Notes: a model not told the origin generated them from the sequence alone. A DNA stretch of 64,000 nt from Pseudomonas sp. FP198 (GCF_030687895.1 NZ_CP117452.1:372001-436000); one strand, 5' to 3'. Shown: positions 43,906-53,325, counted from the stretch's first letter. Numbers and translations: made by a program.

Positions 43906-44625
43906 TTAGAAATCTCCCCACAACTGCTGCGCCACCGCCAGCGCCACCACCGGCGCGGTTTCGGTACGCAGCACGCGGGGACCGAGGCGGGCGGCGTGGT
44001 AGCCGGCGGTCCTGGCCTGTTCGACTTCAGCATCCGACAACCCGCCCTCGGGGCCGATCAGGAACGCCAGGGTCGACGGCCTGGCATGACTGACCAGCGG
44101 TTCGGCGACCGGGTGCAGGACCAGTTTCAGCTCGGCGTCGGTCTGTTTCAACCAGTCGGCCAGCAGCAGCGGAGGGTGGATTACCGGCACGCTGGAGCGC
44201 CCGCATTGCTCGCAAGCGCTGATCGCCACCTGGCGCCAGTGCAGCAGACGCTTGTCGGCCCGTTCGTCCTTGAGGCGCACTTCACAGCGCTCGGTGAAAA
44301 TCGGTGTGATCTCGCTGACGCCCAGTTCCGTGGCTTTCTGGATCGCCCAATCCATGCGCTCGCCCCGGGACAGACCCTGGCCGAGATGAATGCGCAAGGG
44401 CGATTCGGCCTGTCCGGAAAATTGCTCGTCGAGCTGCACGCGCACGCGCTTTTTGCCGACCTCGGCCAGGGTTCCGCGAAACTCCTGGCCGGAGCCGTCG
44501 AATACTTGCACCGCATCGCCCTCGGCCATGCGCAACACCCGGCCGATGTAGTGGGCCTGGGCTTCGGGCAGCTCGTGATCGCCGAGGCTCAGGGGGGTGT
44601 CGATGAAGAAGCGGGAGAGTCTCAT
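43906..44625 (-). CDS. rsmE: RsmE, 16S rRNA (uracil1498-N3)-methyltransferase
   Basis: A 239-residue SPOUT enzyme methylating U1498 of 16S rRNA. N-terminal PUA-like part (MRLSRFFIDTPL, HYIGRVLRMAEGDAVQVFDGSG), C-terminal knot with FLIGPEGGLSDAEVEQA and RLGPRVLRTETAPVVALA, which bind SAM. Length is normal. Convergent with the hemolysin III gene and 41 bases from it. bioA lies upstream beyond a REP. Confidence 0.95.
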   Translation of the reverse strand: MRLSRFFIDTPLSLGDHELPEAQAHYIGRVLRMAEGDAVQVFDGSGQEFRGTLAEVGKKRVRVQLDEQFSGQAESPLRIHLGQGLSRGERMDWAIQKATELGVSEITPIFTERCEVRLKDERADKRLLHWRQVAISACEQCGRSSVPVIHPPLLLADWLKQTDAELKLVLHPVAEPLVSHARPSTLAFLIGPEGGLSDAEVEQARTAGYHAARLGPRVLRTETAPVVALAVAQQLWGDF

Positions 44626-44692
44626 GTTTGGTCTCTACACAATCGGATTGCGCATTGCTGCGTGGTCGGGTGCTTTGTGGTGAGCAAGCCTT

Positions 44693-44783
44693 TGTGGCGA
44701 GGGAGCTTGCTCCCGCTGGGCTGCGAAGCGGCCCTGTTCTTGCGATTGCTGCGCAATCGAGCGGGAGCAAGCTCCCTCGCCAC
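44693..44783. repeat. REP pair, family C (GTGGCGAGGGAGCTTGCTCCCGC)
   Basis: TGTGGCGAGGGAGCTTGCTC arm, inner CTGCGAAGCGGCCC, and closing GAGCAAGCTCCCTCGCCAC. Shares its outer frame with family B and its GAGCTTGCTC core with family A. Between bioA and rsmE. Confidence 0.9.
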
Positions 44784-44806
44784 GGAGAAATTCGTTCACA
44801 GACGTG

Positions 44807-46213
44807 TCAGCCAGGATCGCGATACCCCGGGTGGAAATCCTTCGGCACCGCCACGCTGACCTTGTCCCGGGTGGCGATATCGATCCCTTCGCTGGCAACT
44901 TCCGCGAGAAAATCGATCTGCTCCGGCGTGATGACATACGGCGGCAGGAAATACACCACGCTGCCCAGCGGCCGCAGCAATGCGCCGCGTTCCAACGCGT
45001 GCTGGAACACCGTCAGGCCGCGCCGCTCTTGCCATGGGTACGCGGTTTTGCTCGCCTTGTCCTTGACCATCTCGATAGCCAGGACCATGCCGGTCTGACG
45101 CACTTCGGCCACGTGCGGGTGATCAACCAGGTGGGCGGTGGCGCTGGCCATGCGCTGGGCCAGGACCTTGTTGGTTTCGATGACGTTGTCGTCTTCGAAG
45201 ATGTCCAGGGTCGCCAGCGCCGCCGCGCAAGCCAGCGGATTGCCCGTGTAGCTGTGGGAATGCAGGAAGGCGCGCAGGGTCGGGTAGTCGTCGTAGAACG
45301 CGCTGTAGACCTCATCGGTGGTCACGCACGCCGCCAGCGGCAGGTAGCCGCCGGTCAGGGCCTTGGACAGGCAAAGGAAGTCTGGCGTGATACCGGCCTG
45401 TTCGCAGGCAAACATCGTCCCGGTGCGGCCGAAGCCGACCGCGATTTCGTCGTGGATCAGGTGCACGCCATAGCGGTCGCAGGCTTCACGCAACAGCTTC
45501 AGGTACACCGGGTGATACATGCGCATGCCGCCGGCGCCCTGGATCAGCGGTTCGACGATCACCGCCGCCACCGAGTCGTGGTGCTCGGCCAGGGTTTGCT
45601 CCATGGCCGCGAACATGTTTCGCGAATGTTCTTCCCAGCCCATGCCCTCAGGGCGGTGATAACAGTCGGGACTCGGCACTTTGATGGTGTCCAGCAACAA
45701 CGCCTTGTAGGTTTCGGTGAACAGCGGTACATCGCCCACCGACATCGCCGCGATGGTTTCGCCGTGGTAGCTGTTGCTCAGGGTAACGAAGCGTTTCTTG
45801 TCGGTCTGGCCGCGATTGATCCAGTAATGAAAGCTCATCTTCATCGCCACTTCGATGCAGGACGAGCCGTTATCGGCATAGAAGCACCGGGTCAGGCCTT
45901 CGGGCGTCATCTTCACCAGGCGTTCGGACAACTCGATCACCGGCTGGTGGCTGAAACCGGCGAGAATCACATGCTCAAGCTGATCGACCTGATCCTTGAT
46001 GCGCTGGTTGATGCGCGGGTTGGCGTGGCCGAACACATTGACCCACCAGGAACTCACCGCATCGAGGTAGCGCTTGCCTTCGAAGTCCTCCAGCCACACG
46101 CCTTCGCCGCGCTTGATAGGAATCAGCGGCAGCTGTTCGTGATCTTTCATCTGGGTGCAGGGGTGCCACAACACGGCAAGATCGCGCTGCATCCACTGGT
46201 TATTCAGGCCCAT
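44807..46213 (-). CDS. bioA: BioA, adenosylmethionine-8-amino-7-oxononanoate aminotransferase
   Basis: A 468-residue class III PLP aminotransferase of biotin synthesis that uses SAM as amino donor. PLP lysine is K284 in CLSKALTGG, with D255 in LIHDEIAVGFGRTG. BioA-type residues include the N-terminal HPCTQMKDHE and SSWWVNVFGH. GAGGAG (46221-46226) precedes the ATG at 46211-46213; further in-frame codons lie upstream. The remaining bio genes are not nearby, as usual for Pseudomonas. Divergent from the amine oxidase gene across 222 bases (46214-46435), in which I see no clear promoter or BirA-type operator. Confidence 0.96.
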   Translation of the reverse strand: MGLNNQWMQRDLAVLWHPCTQMKDHEQLPLIPIKRGEGVWLEDFEGKRYLDAVSSWWVNVFGHANPRINQRIKDQVDQLEHVILAGFSHQPVIELSERLVKMTPEGLTRCFYADNGSSCIEVAMKMSFHYWINRGQTDKKRFVTLSNSYHGETIAAMSVGDVPLFTETYKALLLDTIKVPSPDCYHRPEGMGWEEHSRNMFAAMEQTLAEHHDSVAAVIVEPLIQGAGGMRMYHPVYLKLLREACDRYGVHLIHDEIAVGFGRTGTMFACEQAGITPDFLCLSKALTGGYLPLAACVTTDEVYSAFYDDYPTLRAFLHSHSYTGNPLACAAALATLDIFEDDNVIETNKVLAQRMASATAHLVDHPHVAEVRQTGMVLAIEMVKDKASKTAYPWQERRGLTVFQHALERGALLRPLGSVVYFLPPYVITPEQIDFLAEVASEGIDIATRDKVSVAVPKDFHPGYRDPG

Positions 46214-46435
46214 GTACAGTCTCCTCGAGGCGGCTCGCGGCGGGCGCGGGCAAAACAATCGCGCAAGCCTATGCAATGGCGGGCCGGGGAACAACCCATT
46301 GTGTCGTACCCGCCCGTTTCAGTGAGGTGATAGACGTCGCTGGCGGCGTTTTGATGGCTGACGTATTCTTCGCCGTTCCCGGAGCCGACTGGCTCGAAAA
46401 ACCGAAAATTCTTACGTAATTCCGGAGTTCGCTGA

Positions 46436-48196
46436 ATGTCTGCTGGTTGGCTGCGCGCCTGTGCGCTGGTGATGATAGGGCTGTTCAGCGTTTCGGCGCT
46501 GGCCAAGGACAAACAACCGACGGCCATCGTCATCGGCGGTGGGCTGGCCGGACTCACGGCAGCCTACGAGTTGCAGAACAAGGGCTGGGCCGTGACCCTG
46601 CTGGAAGCCAAACCGAGCCTGGGCGGCCGTTCGGGCATGGCCACCAGCGAGTGGATCGGTAACGATAAGGTCCAGCCGGTACTGAACAAGTACGTTTCGA
46701 CCTTCAAGCTGAGCACCACGCCGGCGCCGGAATTCGTGCGCACCCCCAGCTACCTGATCGACGGCACTTATTTTACTGCCACCGACCTGGCGACCAAGCA
46801 GCCGGCGACCGCCGAAGCGCTCAAGCGCTACGAAACCACCCTGGATGATCTGGCCCGTTCCATCGACGACCCACTGAACCCGACGGCTACCAGTACGTTA
46901 CACGCGCTCGACCAGATCACCGTGTCCAACTGGTTGGACCGTTTGCAATTGCCGGCCACCGCCCGACAGTTGGTCAACCAGGAAATCCGCACGCGCTATG
47001 ACGAGCCGTCGCGCCTGTCGTTGCTGTATTTCGCCCAGCAGAACCGCGTCTATCGCGGCGTGTCCGACCGTGACCTGCGCGCCTCGCGCCTGCTCGGTGG
47101 CAGCCCGGTATTGGCCCAGGCGTTCGTCAAGCAACTGAAAACCATCAAGACGAGCTCGCCGGTGTCGGCCATTTCCCAGGACAAGGACGGCGTCACCGTC
47201 AAGGTCGGCAGCGTCGGTTACCAGGCCGACTATGTTGTACTGGCCGTGCCCTTGCGGGCGCTGAACAAGATCCAGCTGACCCCGGCCCTGGATGCCCAGC
47301 ACCTGGGTGCGATCAAAGGCACCAACTACGGCTGGCGTGACCAGATCATGCTCAAGTTCAAGAACCCGGTCTGGGACAGCAAGGCACGCATGTCGGGCGA
47401 GATCTACAGCAACGCCGGCCTGGGCATGATGTGGATCGAGCCAGCCATGAAGGGTGGCGCCAACGTTGTTATCAACCTGTCGGGCGACAACGCACGGGTG
47501 ATGCAGGCCTTCGGCGACAAGCAGATGGTCGACCAGGTGTTGATCCGTCTCCACGCGTTTTATCCACAGGCGCGCGGTGCATTCACCGGTTATGAGATCC
47601 GCCGCTACAGCACCGACCCTTCCATGGGCGGCGCGTACCTGGCGTTTGGTCCGGGCCAGATCAGCAAGTACTGGCGCCTGTGGGAAAAACCATTGCAGCG
47701 CGTAGCCTTTGCCGGCGAACACACCGACGCGCTGTACCCAGGCACCCTGGAAGGCGCACTGCGCAGCGGCCAGCGCGCCGCCAGCCAGGTTGAAGACCTG
47801 GCGGCGGGCAAGTCGTTCGAACCAGCAAAAGTCGCCCCGGCCGCAGCAGCTGCCGCCGGAGCGGTGGCGGCGAAGAAAGGCAATTTCTTCAGCAACCTGT
47901 TCGGCGGCTCGGATGACGACAAGAAGCCGGAGCCGGCCAAGGCTCCCGAGCCGGTAGCGCCGCCTCCAGCGCCGGCACCGGCCCCCGTCCCAGCCCCTGC
48001 GCCGGTGGAACCACCCGCGCCGGCGCCGGCGAAGACCGAGCCAGCCAAGAAAGCCACGGCCAAGCCAGCGGCGAAGAAGCCGGCGGCCAAGACCCCGGCT
48101 AAAAAGGCCCCGGTCAAGGCGCCAGTGAAAAAGGCTGAGCCAGTGAAGAAACCCGCCGCCAAGCCGGCGGCAACTACTGAGACGAAGGCTCAGTAA
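46436..48196 (+). CDS. Exported flavin-containing amine oxidase with Lys/Ala/Pro-rich tail
   Basis: A 586-residue protein. Residues 1-23 form a signal peptide (CALVMIGLFSVSALA), so the enzyme is probably periplasmic or envelope-bound. FAD loop IVIGGGLAGLTAAYEL is at about 30-45, followed by LLEAKPSLGGR; the C-terminal FAD motif FAGEHTDALYPGTLEGALRSG closes the oxidase core near residue 450. Residues ~462-586 are low complexity: an Ala run, KKGNFFSNLFGGSDDD, then PAPAPAPVPAPAP and repeated KKPAAK/KKAPVKAP units like histone H1 or AlgP. CCGGAG precedes the ATG. Substrate unknown. The position beside bioA is shared with other Pseudomonas. Confidence 0.9.
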   Translation: MSAGWLRACALVMIGLFSVSALAKDKQPTAIVIGGGLAGLTAAYELQNKGWAVTLLEAKPSLGGRSGMATSEWIGNDKVQPVLNKYVSTFKLSTTPAPEFVRTPSYLIDGTYFTATDLATKQPATAEALKRYETTLDDLARSIDDPLNPTATSTLHALDQITVSNWLDRLQLPATARQLVNQEIRTRYDEPSRLSLLYFAQQNRVYRGVSDRDLRASRLLGGSPVLAQAFVKQLKTIKTSSPVSAISQDKDGVTVKVGSVGYQADYVVLAVPLRALNKIQLTPALDAQHLGAIKGTNYGWRDQIMLKFKNPVWDSKARMSGEIYSNAGLGMMWIEPAMKGGANVVINLSGDNARVMQAFGDKQMVDQVLIRLHAFYPQARGAFTGYEIRRYSTDPSMGGAYLAFGPGQISKYWRLWEKPLQRVAFAGEHTDALYPGTLEGALRSGQRAASQVEDLAAGKSFEPAKVAPAAAAAAGAVAAKKGNFFSNLFGGSDDDKKPEPAKAPEPVAPPPAPAPAPVPAPAPVEPPAPAPAKTEPAKKATAKPAAKKPAAKTPAKKAPVKAPVKKAEPVKKPAAKPAATTETKAQ

Positions 48197-48245
48197 CGTC
48201 AGGTTGAAAGACCGCTGCCGTTCACTTAAGGCAATCAATAAACCC

Positions 48246-48375
48246 GTGGCGAGGGAGCTTGCTCCCGCTGGGCCGCGAAGCGGCCCCAGTCCTGCCGAAT
48301 GCGGAGCATCAGGCACACCGCACCCGCCGGTTTACGACTGCTTCGCAGCCGAGCGGGAGCAAGCTCCCTCGCCAC
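48246..48375. repeat. REP pair, family C
   Basis: GTGGCGAGGGAGCTTGCTCC, inner GGGCCGCGAAGCGGCCC and GACTGCTTCGCAGCCG arms, closing complement. Fills much of the 308-base gap after the amine oxidase; the remainder (48376-48490) is AT-richer and may hold the promoter of the next small gene. Confidence 0.9.
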
Positions 48376-48504
48376 GGGTCGATCATTACGCCGACGTCCT
48401 ACAGGGCTAGACGATATATCGGAAACTTCCCACCCTTTAACCGGAAGCAGGCGATATAGCGCACCAAGCCAAAAGTCTAGGCTCCTCGAAAAACAGGAGC
48501 GCGT

Positions 48505-48666
48505 ATGAAAATACTAATGGCAATGGTCGTATCGGTTTCGCTGTACGGGTGTGTGTATGGTGAATGTCGGGATCCCCTGATGATTCCGATGATTCCAGAA
48601 CGGGACCCTCAGTTGGCGTACAAATGCACCTTCGATCCATACGACCCCAAATGCTCAGTGAACTAA
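48505..48666 (+). CDS. Small putative lipoprotein, 53 residues
   Basis: Not a recognised family. AGGAG at 48495-48499 lies five bases before ATG. The product begins with a basic residue and a hydrophobic stretch (MKILMAMVVSVSLYG) and a lipobox-like L-Y-G-C16, so it could be a lipoprotein with a mature part of 38 residues. Three further Cys (21, 41, 50), a Met/Pro-rich segment (PLMIPMIPERDP) and two Asp-Pro pairs (DPYDPK) follow. The Tyr at -2 of the lipobox is unusual. Codon use is less GC-rich than that of neighbours. Stands alone between REP elements. Confidence 0.6.
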   Translation: MKILMAMVVSVSLYGCVYGECRDPLMIPMIPERDPQLAYKCTFDPYDPKCSVN

Positions 48667-48702
48667 TAATCACAGGCTTTGGCTCATAAAAACCGGGGTT
48701 CT

Positions 48703-48730
48703 GGTGGGAGCCAGCCTGCTCGCGATGAGG
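48703..48730. repeat. Solo, decayed family A REP arm
   Basis: GGTGGGAGCCAGCCTGCTCG, with one mismatch that breaks the inner palindrome and no partner arm nearby. Apparently a REPIN remnant. Confidence 0.75.
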
Positions 48731-48912
48731 CCTTCCGGCCAAGCTGATGGCCTGCTCCCCCCGCATCACGCAGCGCATCCGCTTTAATCTTTCCTTAACG
48801 CACCCGTCCCAGACTGATGATCGTATTTCTCGATATTTCAAAGCGAAATTTTCCGCTTTAATTCGATAGATAACTCGCTAGTCTTGGTCACAGTTTTTAC
48901 AGGATATGAGCA

Positions 48913-49464
48913 ATGCAGCTACGCAACTCTTCTTCTCGCTATGGCTGGGTCAGCATCGTTTCGCACTGGGCCGTTGCCTTGGCGGTGTATGGGCTGTTCG
49001 CGCTGGGCCTGTGGATGGTCGGGCTGGATTATTACAGCACCTGGCGCAAAGACGCGCCGGACATCCACAAGAGCATCGGCCTGGTGCTGCTGGCGGTGAT
49101 GGTGCTGCGAGTGATCTGGCGTTTCGTCAGCCCGCCGCCACCGACCCTGGAGACCTATGGCCGCCTTACACGCGTCGGCGCCAGGATTGGTCATAGTGCA
49201 CTGTATCTCGGGCTGTTCGCCGTGATGATCGCCGGTTACCTGATTTCCACCGCAGACGGTGTCGGGATCTCGGTGTTTGGTTTGTTTGAAGTACCCGCGC
49301 TGGTGTCCGGACTGCCCGATCAGGCAGACGTCGCCGGCCAGATCCACTTCTACCTGGCATGGGCGCTGGTAATTTTTTCCGGCCTCCATGCGTTGGCAGC
49401 ATTGAAGCACCACTTTATCGACCGTGACGCGACCCTCAAGCGCATGCTGGGGCGCCAAGCCTGA
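48913..49464 (+). CDS. yceJ: Cytochrome b561 family protein (YceJ-like)
   Basis: A 183-residue four-helix membrane cytochrome. Candidate heme histidines: H18 in [12 protein letters not shown]52 in PDIHKSIGL, and two in the [24 protein letters not shown] helix. It should pass electrons between quinone and a periplasmic partner. As in the E. coli yceJ-yceI pair it is followed at once by a YceI protein (32-base gap). An AT-rich upstream region (48830-48905) contains the imperfect dyad AAAGCGAAATTTTCCGCTTT. Confidence 0.92.
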   Translation: MQLRNSSSRYGWVSIVSHWAVALAVYGLFALGLWMVGLDYYSTWRKDAPDIHKSIGLVLLAVMVLRVIWRFVSPPPPTLETYGRLTRVGARIGHSALYLGLFAVMIAGYLISTADGVGISVFGLFEVPALVSGLPDQADVAGQIHFYLAWALVIFSGLHALAALKHHFIDRDATLKRMLGRQA

Positions 49465-49496
49465 TGTTCAACCTCGACTCCAAAGGAATAGAAAGC

Positions 49497-50078
49497 ATGT
49501 TGAAAAAGACGCTCGCCGCCCTGGCAATCGGTTCTGCCCTGCTGTCCGCCGGCCAGGCCATGGCCGCAGACTACGTGGTCGACAAGGAAGGCCAGCACGC
49601 CTTCGTCGACTTCAAGATCAGCCACCTGGGCTACAGCTACATCACAGGTACCTTCAAGGATATCGACGGCAAGTTCAGCTTCGACGCCGCCAAGCCTGAA
49701 GCCAGCAAGATCGAATTCAACGTCAATACCGCCAGCGTGTTCACCAACCACGCCGAGCGTGACAAGCACATCGCCAGCGCTGACTTCCTGAACGCCAGCA
49801 AATTCGGCAAGGCCACTTTCGTGTCCACCAGTGTCAAGTCGACCGGCGCAAACACCGCCGATGTGACCGGTGACCTGACCCTGCTGGGCGTGACCAAGCC
49901 GGTCGTGGTCAAGGCGACTTTCCTGGGCGAAGGTAAGGATCCATGGGGTGGCTACCGTGCCGGCTTCGAAGGCACTACCACCATCAAGCGTTCCGACTTC
50001 GGCAAGCAGAAAGACCTGGGTCCGAAATCCGACGTGGTCGAGCTGTACGTGACGTTTGAAGGTGTTCAGGCGAAGTAA
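49497..50078 (+). CDS. yceI: YceI-family periplasmic lipid-binding-like protein
   Basis: A 193-residue protein with signal peptide [23 protein letters not shown] and a lipocalin-like YceI beta barrel ([59 protein letters not shown]). Family members bind isoprenoid-quinone-like lipids; the P. aeruginosa homologue has been described as a small secreted protease, PasP, a claim I cannot judge from sequence. Start MLKKTL chosen for the signal peptide. Operon with yceJ; a strong terminator follows. Confidence 0.93.
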   Translation: MLKKTLAALAIGSALLSAGQAMAADYVVDKEGQHAFVDFKISHLGYSYITGTFKDIDGKFSFDAAKPEASKIEFNVNTASVFTNHAERDKHIASADFLNASKFGKATFVSTSVKSTGANTADVTGDLTLLGVTKPVVVKATFLGEGKDPWGGYRAGFEGTTTIKRSDFGKQKDLGPKSDVVELYVTFEGVQAK

Positions 50079-50093
50079 TTTTCGCGCCTGACA

Positions 50094-50131
50094 AAAAAAC
50101 GCCCCTGGTCTTGCGGCCAGGGGCGTTTTTT
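50094..50131 (+). terminator. Rho-independent terminator after yceI
   Basis: AAAAAACGCCCCTGG - eight-base loop - CCAGGGGCGTTTTTT, starting 15 bases after the yceI stop. Confidence 0.92.
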
Positions 50132-50162
50132 ATTGTGCGGATTTTGGCGACACAGATAACCC

Positions 50163-50252
50163 TGTAGGAGCGAGCTTGCTCGCGATGGCGTCAGTTCTGC
50201 CACATTGATGGTGACTGAGCCGCCGCTATCGCGAGCAAGCTCGCTCCCACAT
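50163..50252. repeat. REPIN, family A, outer-facing pair
   Basis: TGTAGGAGCGAGCTTGCTCG and its complement with one mismatch, between two terminators of convergent yceI and rhlE. Confidence 0.9.
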
Positions 50253-50270
50253 TTGGAATGGTGTGGGTCA

Positions 50271-50307
50271 AAAAAATGCCCCGGCTCGCAAGAACCGGGG
50301 CATTTTT
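50271..50307 (-). terminator. Terminator after rhlE
   Basis: AAAAAATGCCCCGG - ten-base loop - CCGGGGCATTTTT; on the minus strand it lies about 17 bases past the rhlE stop and ends in a T run. Confidence 0.88.
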
Positions 50308-50323
50308 CATGGCTTGGGAAAAC

Positions 50324-52198
50324 TCAGCGATTGCGTGTCAGCAGCGCGGGTTTTTCGCCACGCGGGCGGCTTGGCAATTGGTCCAACTGCTCAGGCGTCG
50401 GGAAACGATCGACTTTCGATTCCTTGTGCATGATTTTCGGCTGGTTGCCACGCGGATTCTGCACGGCAGGTTCCTGACGAGGCTGCTCATCAGCACGGGC
50501 CGGGCGGCGTGGACGGGACTCTTCGCGGCGGGCCTGGCCGTCACGGGGGGCGCCATTACGCGGACCGCTGCGCTTGCCTGGCGGAGTGCCGGTGGACGAG
50601 CCGTTGCTGTTGCGCGGTCCGTTCTGGCGACCCTGTGGCTGGCCACTGCGGGGGGCGCCGGCGCCTGCGCCTGGTGCCGGGGCGCCCGGACGGCGACCGC
50701 GACCCTGGGCCGGCTTCTGCTGTGGCACGTAGTCGACGCGGTTACCGAAGTTATCCACATCGTCATCCAGGAACTCGTCCGGGGCGCGGTCGGCCGCTGC
50801 GGCGCGTGGGGCCGGGCGTTGCTGCTCCCGGGCCGGAGTGCCTTCGCGGGGCTTCTGCTCGCGGGCTGGGCGTTCGCCGCGACCGTTGCTGTTGCTGGCC
50901 GATTTTTCCTTGCCCTTGTCTTTGCCTTTGTCCTTACGACCGCCGCCACCGCCGCCGCCATTCGGACCGTCGCCGCGCGGGCCACGAGGATTGCGCGGGT
51001 TGCGCACATCCGGACGCTCGCGCACTTCGGGCTTTTCGGCCTCGATGGTGCTGGCATCAAAGCCCATCAGGTCGCCGTCAGGGATTTTCTGCTTGGTCAT
51101 GCGCTCGATGCTTTTGAGCAACTTATCTTCATCCGGCGCGACCAGGGAAATAGCCTCGCCCGAACGACCGGCCCGGCCGGTACGACCGATACGGTGGACG
51201 TAATCTTCATCGACGTTCGGCAGCTCGAAGTTGACCACGTGAGGCAACTGGTCGATATCGAGGCCACGGGCGGCGATGTCGGTGGCTACCAGGATCCGCA
51301 CCTCGCCGGCCTTGAAGTCAGCCAGGGCCTTGGTGCGGGCGTTCTGGCTCTTGTTGCCGTGGATCGCCACAGCCGGCAGGCCGTGCTTGTCCAGGTATTC
51401 GGCCAGGCGGTTGGCGCCGTGCTTGGTGCGGGTGAAGATCAGGACCTGTTCCCAGGCTCCCATGGTGATCAGGTGAGCCAGCAGGGCGCGCTTGTGGCTG
51501 GCCGGCAGGCGGAACACGCGTTGTTCGATGCGCTCGACCGTGGTGTTCGGCGGCGTGACTTCGATGCGTTCCGGGTTGTGCAGCAGCTTGCCGGCAAGGT
51601 CAGTGATGTCCTTGGAGAACGTCGCCGAGAACAGCAGGTTCTGACGCTTGGCCGGCAAACGGGCCAGCACTTTCTTCACGTCATGGACAAAACCCATGTC
51701 GAGCATGCGGTCGGCTTCGTCCAGCACGAGGATTTCCACGTGGGACAAGTCGACGCTGCCCTGGCCGGCCAGGTCCAGCAGGCGGCCGGGGCAGGCCACC
51801 AGGACATCGACGCCACGGGCCATGGCCTGGACCTGCGGGTTCATGCCGACGCCGCCGAAGATGCAGGCGCTGACGAACTTCAGGTCACGCGCGTAGACCT
51901 TGAAGCTCTCGTGGACCTGGGCCGCCAGTTCGCGGGTTGGGGTCAGGACCAGCACGCGGGGTTGGCGCGGGCCGTGACGCTGGGATTTGTCCGGGTGACC
52001 GTTGGGGAACAGCCGCTCCAGGATCGGAAGGGCGAAACCGCCGGTTTTACCAGTACCTGTCTGTGCGGCGACCATCAGGTCGCGACCTTGCAACACGGCG
52101 GGGATGGCCCGCTGTTGCACCGGGGTAGGCTGGGTGTAGCCGGCGGCTTCGATGGCGCCGACTAAAGCCTCGGAGAGACCGAGGGAAGCAAAGGACAT
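50324..52198 (-). CDS. rhlE: RhlE-type DEAD-box RNA helicase with long disordered tail
   Basis: A 624-residue helicase. Q motif near [13 protein letters not shown] (21-33), Walker A AQTGTGKT (45-52), PTRELAAQV, the DEAD box [17 protein letters not shown], and the [10 protein letters not shown] motif VI. Residues about 375-624 are a Gly/Arg/Pro/Ala-rich, basic tail likely to bind RNA. In position it corresponds to P. aeruginosa RhlE2, which has a similar tail and acts in RNA turnover. The start [10 protein letters not shown] is the family N terminus; an open frame upstream to 52426 lacks homology. The 266 bases upstream (52199-52464) show no other gene. Confidence 0.94.
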   Translation of the reverse strand: MSFASLGLSEALVGAIEAAGYTQPTPVQQRAIPAVLQGRDLMVAAQTGTGKTGGFALPILERLFPNGHPDKSQRHGPRQPRVLVLTPTRELAAQVHESFKVYARDLKFVSACIFGGVGMNPQVQAMARGVDVLVACPGRLLDLAGQGSVDLSHVEILVLDEADRMLDMGFVHDVKKVLARLPAKRQNLLFSATFSKDITDLAGKLLHNPERIEVTPPNTTVERIEQRVFRLPASHKRALLAHLITMGAWEQVLIFTRTKHGANRLAEYLDKHGLPAVAIHGNKSQNARTKALADFKAGEVRILVATDIAARGLDIDQLPHVVNFELPNVDEDYVHRIGRTGRAGRSGEAISLVAPDEDKLLKSIERMTKQKIPDGDLMGFDASTIEAEKPEVRERPDVRNPRNPRGPRGDGPNGGGGGGGRKDKGKDKGKEKSASNSNGRGERPAREQKPREGTPAREQQRPAPRAAAADRAPDEFLDDDVDNFGNRVDYVPQQKPAQGRGRRPGAPAPGAGAGAPRSGQPQGRQNGPRNSNGSSTGTPPGKRSGPRNGAPRDGQARREESRPRRPARADEQPRQEPAVQNPRGNQPKIMHKESKVDRFPTPEQLDQLPSRPRGEKPALLTRNR

Positions 52199-52464
52199 GA
52201 GTAATCCTGTTTTTAGTGAGGGCCTGGCCCAATGGGATAGTCTTGCCTGGCGCAAATGACGGTCATTGGAAGACGTCATCCCGTCCGGTCCTGCCGGGTC
52301 TGGAAGACGGGTCCGGACAGGGCTCGCGCGGGCTGGAAGCTGCGCTGTAGCGGTGTCGGGATGCCTTTTGCAAGACCGGGCGTCCGGGCGTGAGCCTGGC
52401 GGGAAGGCCCGAGTATAACAGAGCAATCGCCGCGCGCCGCTTTCCTGCTGCTCAACGGTGTATT

Positions 52465-53241
52465 TCAGTGGGGTACCGGGTCTTGCGGTGCCGCCTTGCC
52501 GGCCGGGTCGGCACCATAGCGGGCGCTCAACTCGGCATAGGCCGGTTCGCGCTTGAAGCGCTTGAGTTCAGCGCCGAAGCGCTGCACCAGCAAATCCATG
52601 CCGGCGCTGCGCCGTACCGCCAGGTATTGGCTTTGACGGCTCACGACCGTGGGATTTTCGCTGATCTGGTCACCCAGTTGCAGCGCCTTGAGCACGTGCC
52701 GGCCCACTCGGCGGTCGGTGATGAGCAGGTCGATCCGGCCCAACTGCAACTTGCCGAAATTGGCTTCGTGGGTAGGCGCGGTTTCCCGCTTGAACCGGGT
52801 CGACTCCCTAAACGCCTGGCTGTACAGATAACCCGGAGACGTGCCGACTGTCAGTCCGTCGAGCTCATCGAGCGTGCGAAACGGATGGGGCCGGGCGTTG
52901 GCGTAGAACATCACGAACTCGACGTCCGACAGCGGTTCGCTCGGGTAGAGCAGCAGGGAGTCGCGCTCCTCGCTGCGAAAGATATCCAGTGCCCCGTCTG
53001 CCAACCCCTGTTCCAGCATCGCCAGGCAGCGCTTCCATGGCAGGAACTGCCATTCGACATCAACGCCCAGGCGCTTGAACACTATGGCGGTGGTTTCATA
53101 GTCCAGGCCCAGGGCCTTGCCGTTCTCCTCATAGACGTAGGGCGCCCAGGGCTCAGTGACGATGCGCAGCTTTTCGGCCCGGGCGCAAACGCTCAGGCAC
53201 AGGAGTAACAGGGCGGTCAGGAGTTGGGCAAAGACGGGCAT
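52465..53241 (-). CDS. Periplasmic solute-binding protein, family 3
   Basis: A 258-residue protein with a signal peptide (residues 1-22, [16 protein letters not shown]) and one bacterial extracellular solute-binding domain ([57 protein letters not shown]). No permease or ATPase gene adjoins, so it is an orphan binding protein; such stand-alone proteins often feed unlinked transporters or sensors. Ligand not readable. Starts at ATG 53239-53241 with only a weak CAGG upstream. Confidence 0.85.
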   Translation of the reverse strand: MPVFAQLLTALLLLCLSVCARAEKLRIVTEPWAPYVYEENGKALGLDYETTAIVFKRLGVDVEWQFLPWKRCLAMLEQGLADGALDIFRSEERDSLLLYPSEPLSDVEFVMFYANARPHPFRTLDELDGLTVGTSPGYLYSQAFRESTRFKRETAPTHEANFGKLQLGRIDLLITDRRVGRHVLKALQLGDQISENPTVVSRQSQYLAVRRSAGMDLLVQRFGAELKRFKREPAYAELSARYGADPAGKAAPQDPVPH

Positions 53242-53325
53242 TGCCTGAGGTTACGATGAGAGCTCATCAAATAGCTAGAGCGCTCTGGCTCGCGGGTTGG
53301 TTGCCCTTTGCCTGCAAGGCGCATG

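Noticed and set aside
44804..46330. 508-codon open frame antisense to bioA
   Set aside because: Shadow of bioA with low-complexity His/Arg/Gln composition; no start signal.
50258..52165. 635-codon open frame antisense to the rhlE helicase
   Set aside because: Composition is that of a reversed Gly/Arg/Pro tail (Ala/Arg-rich), and it starts within a terminator. All helicase motifs are on the other strand.
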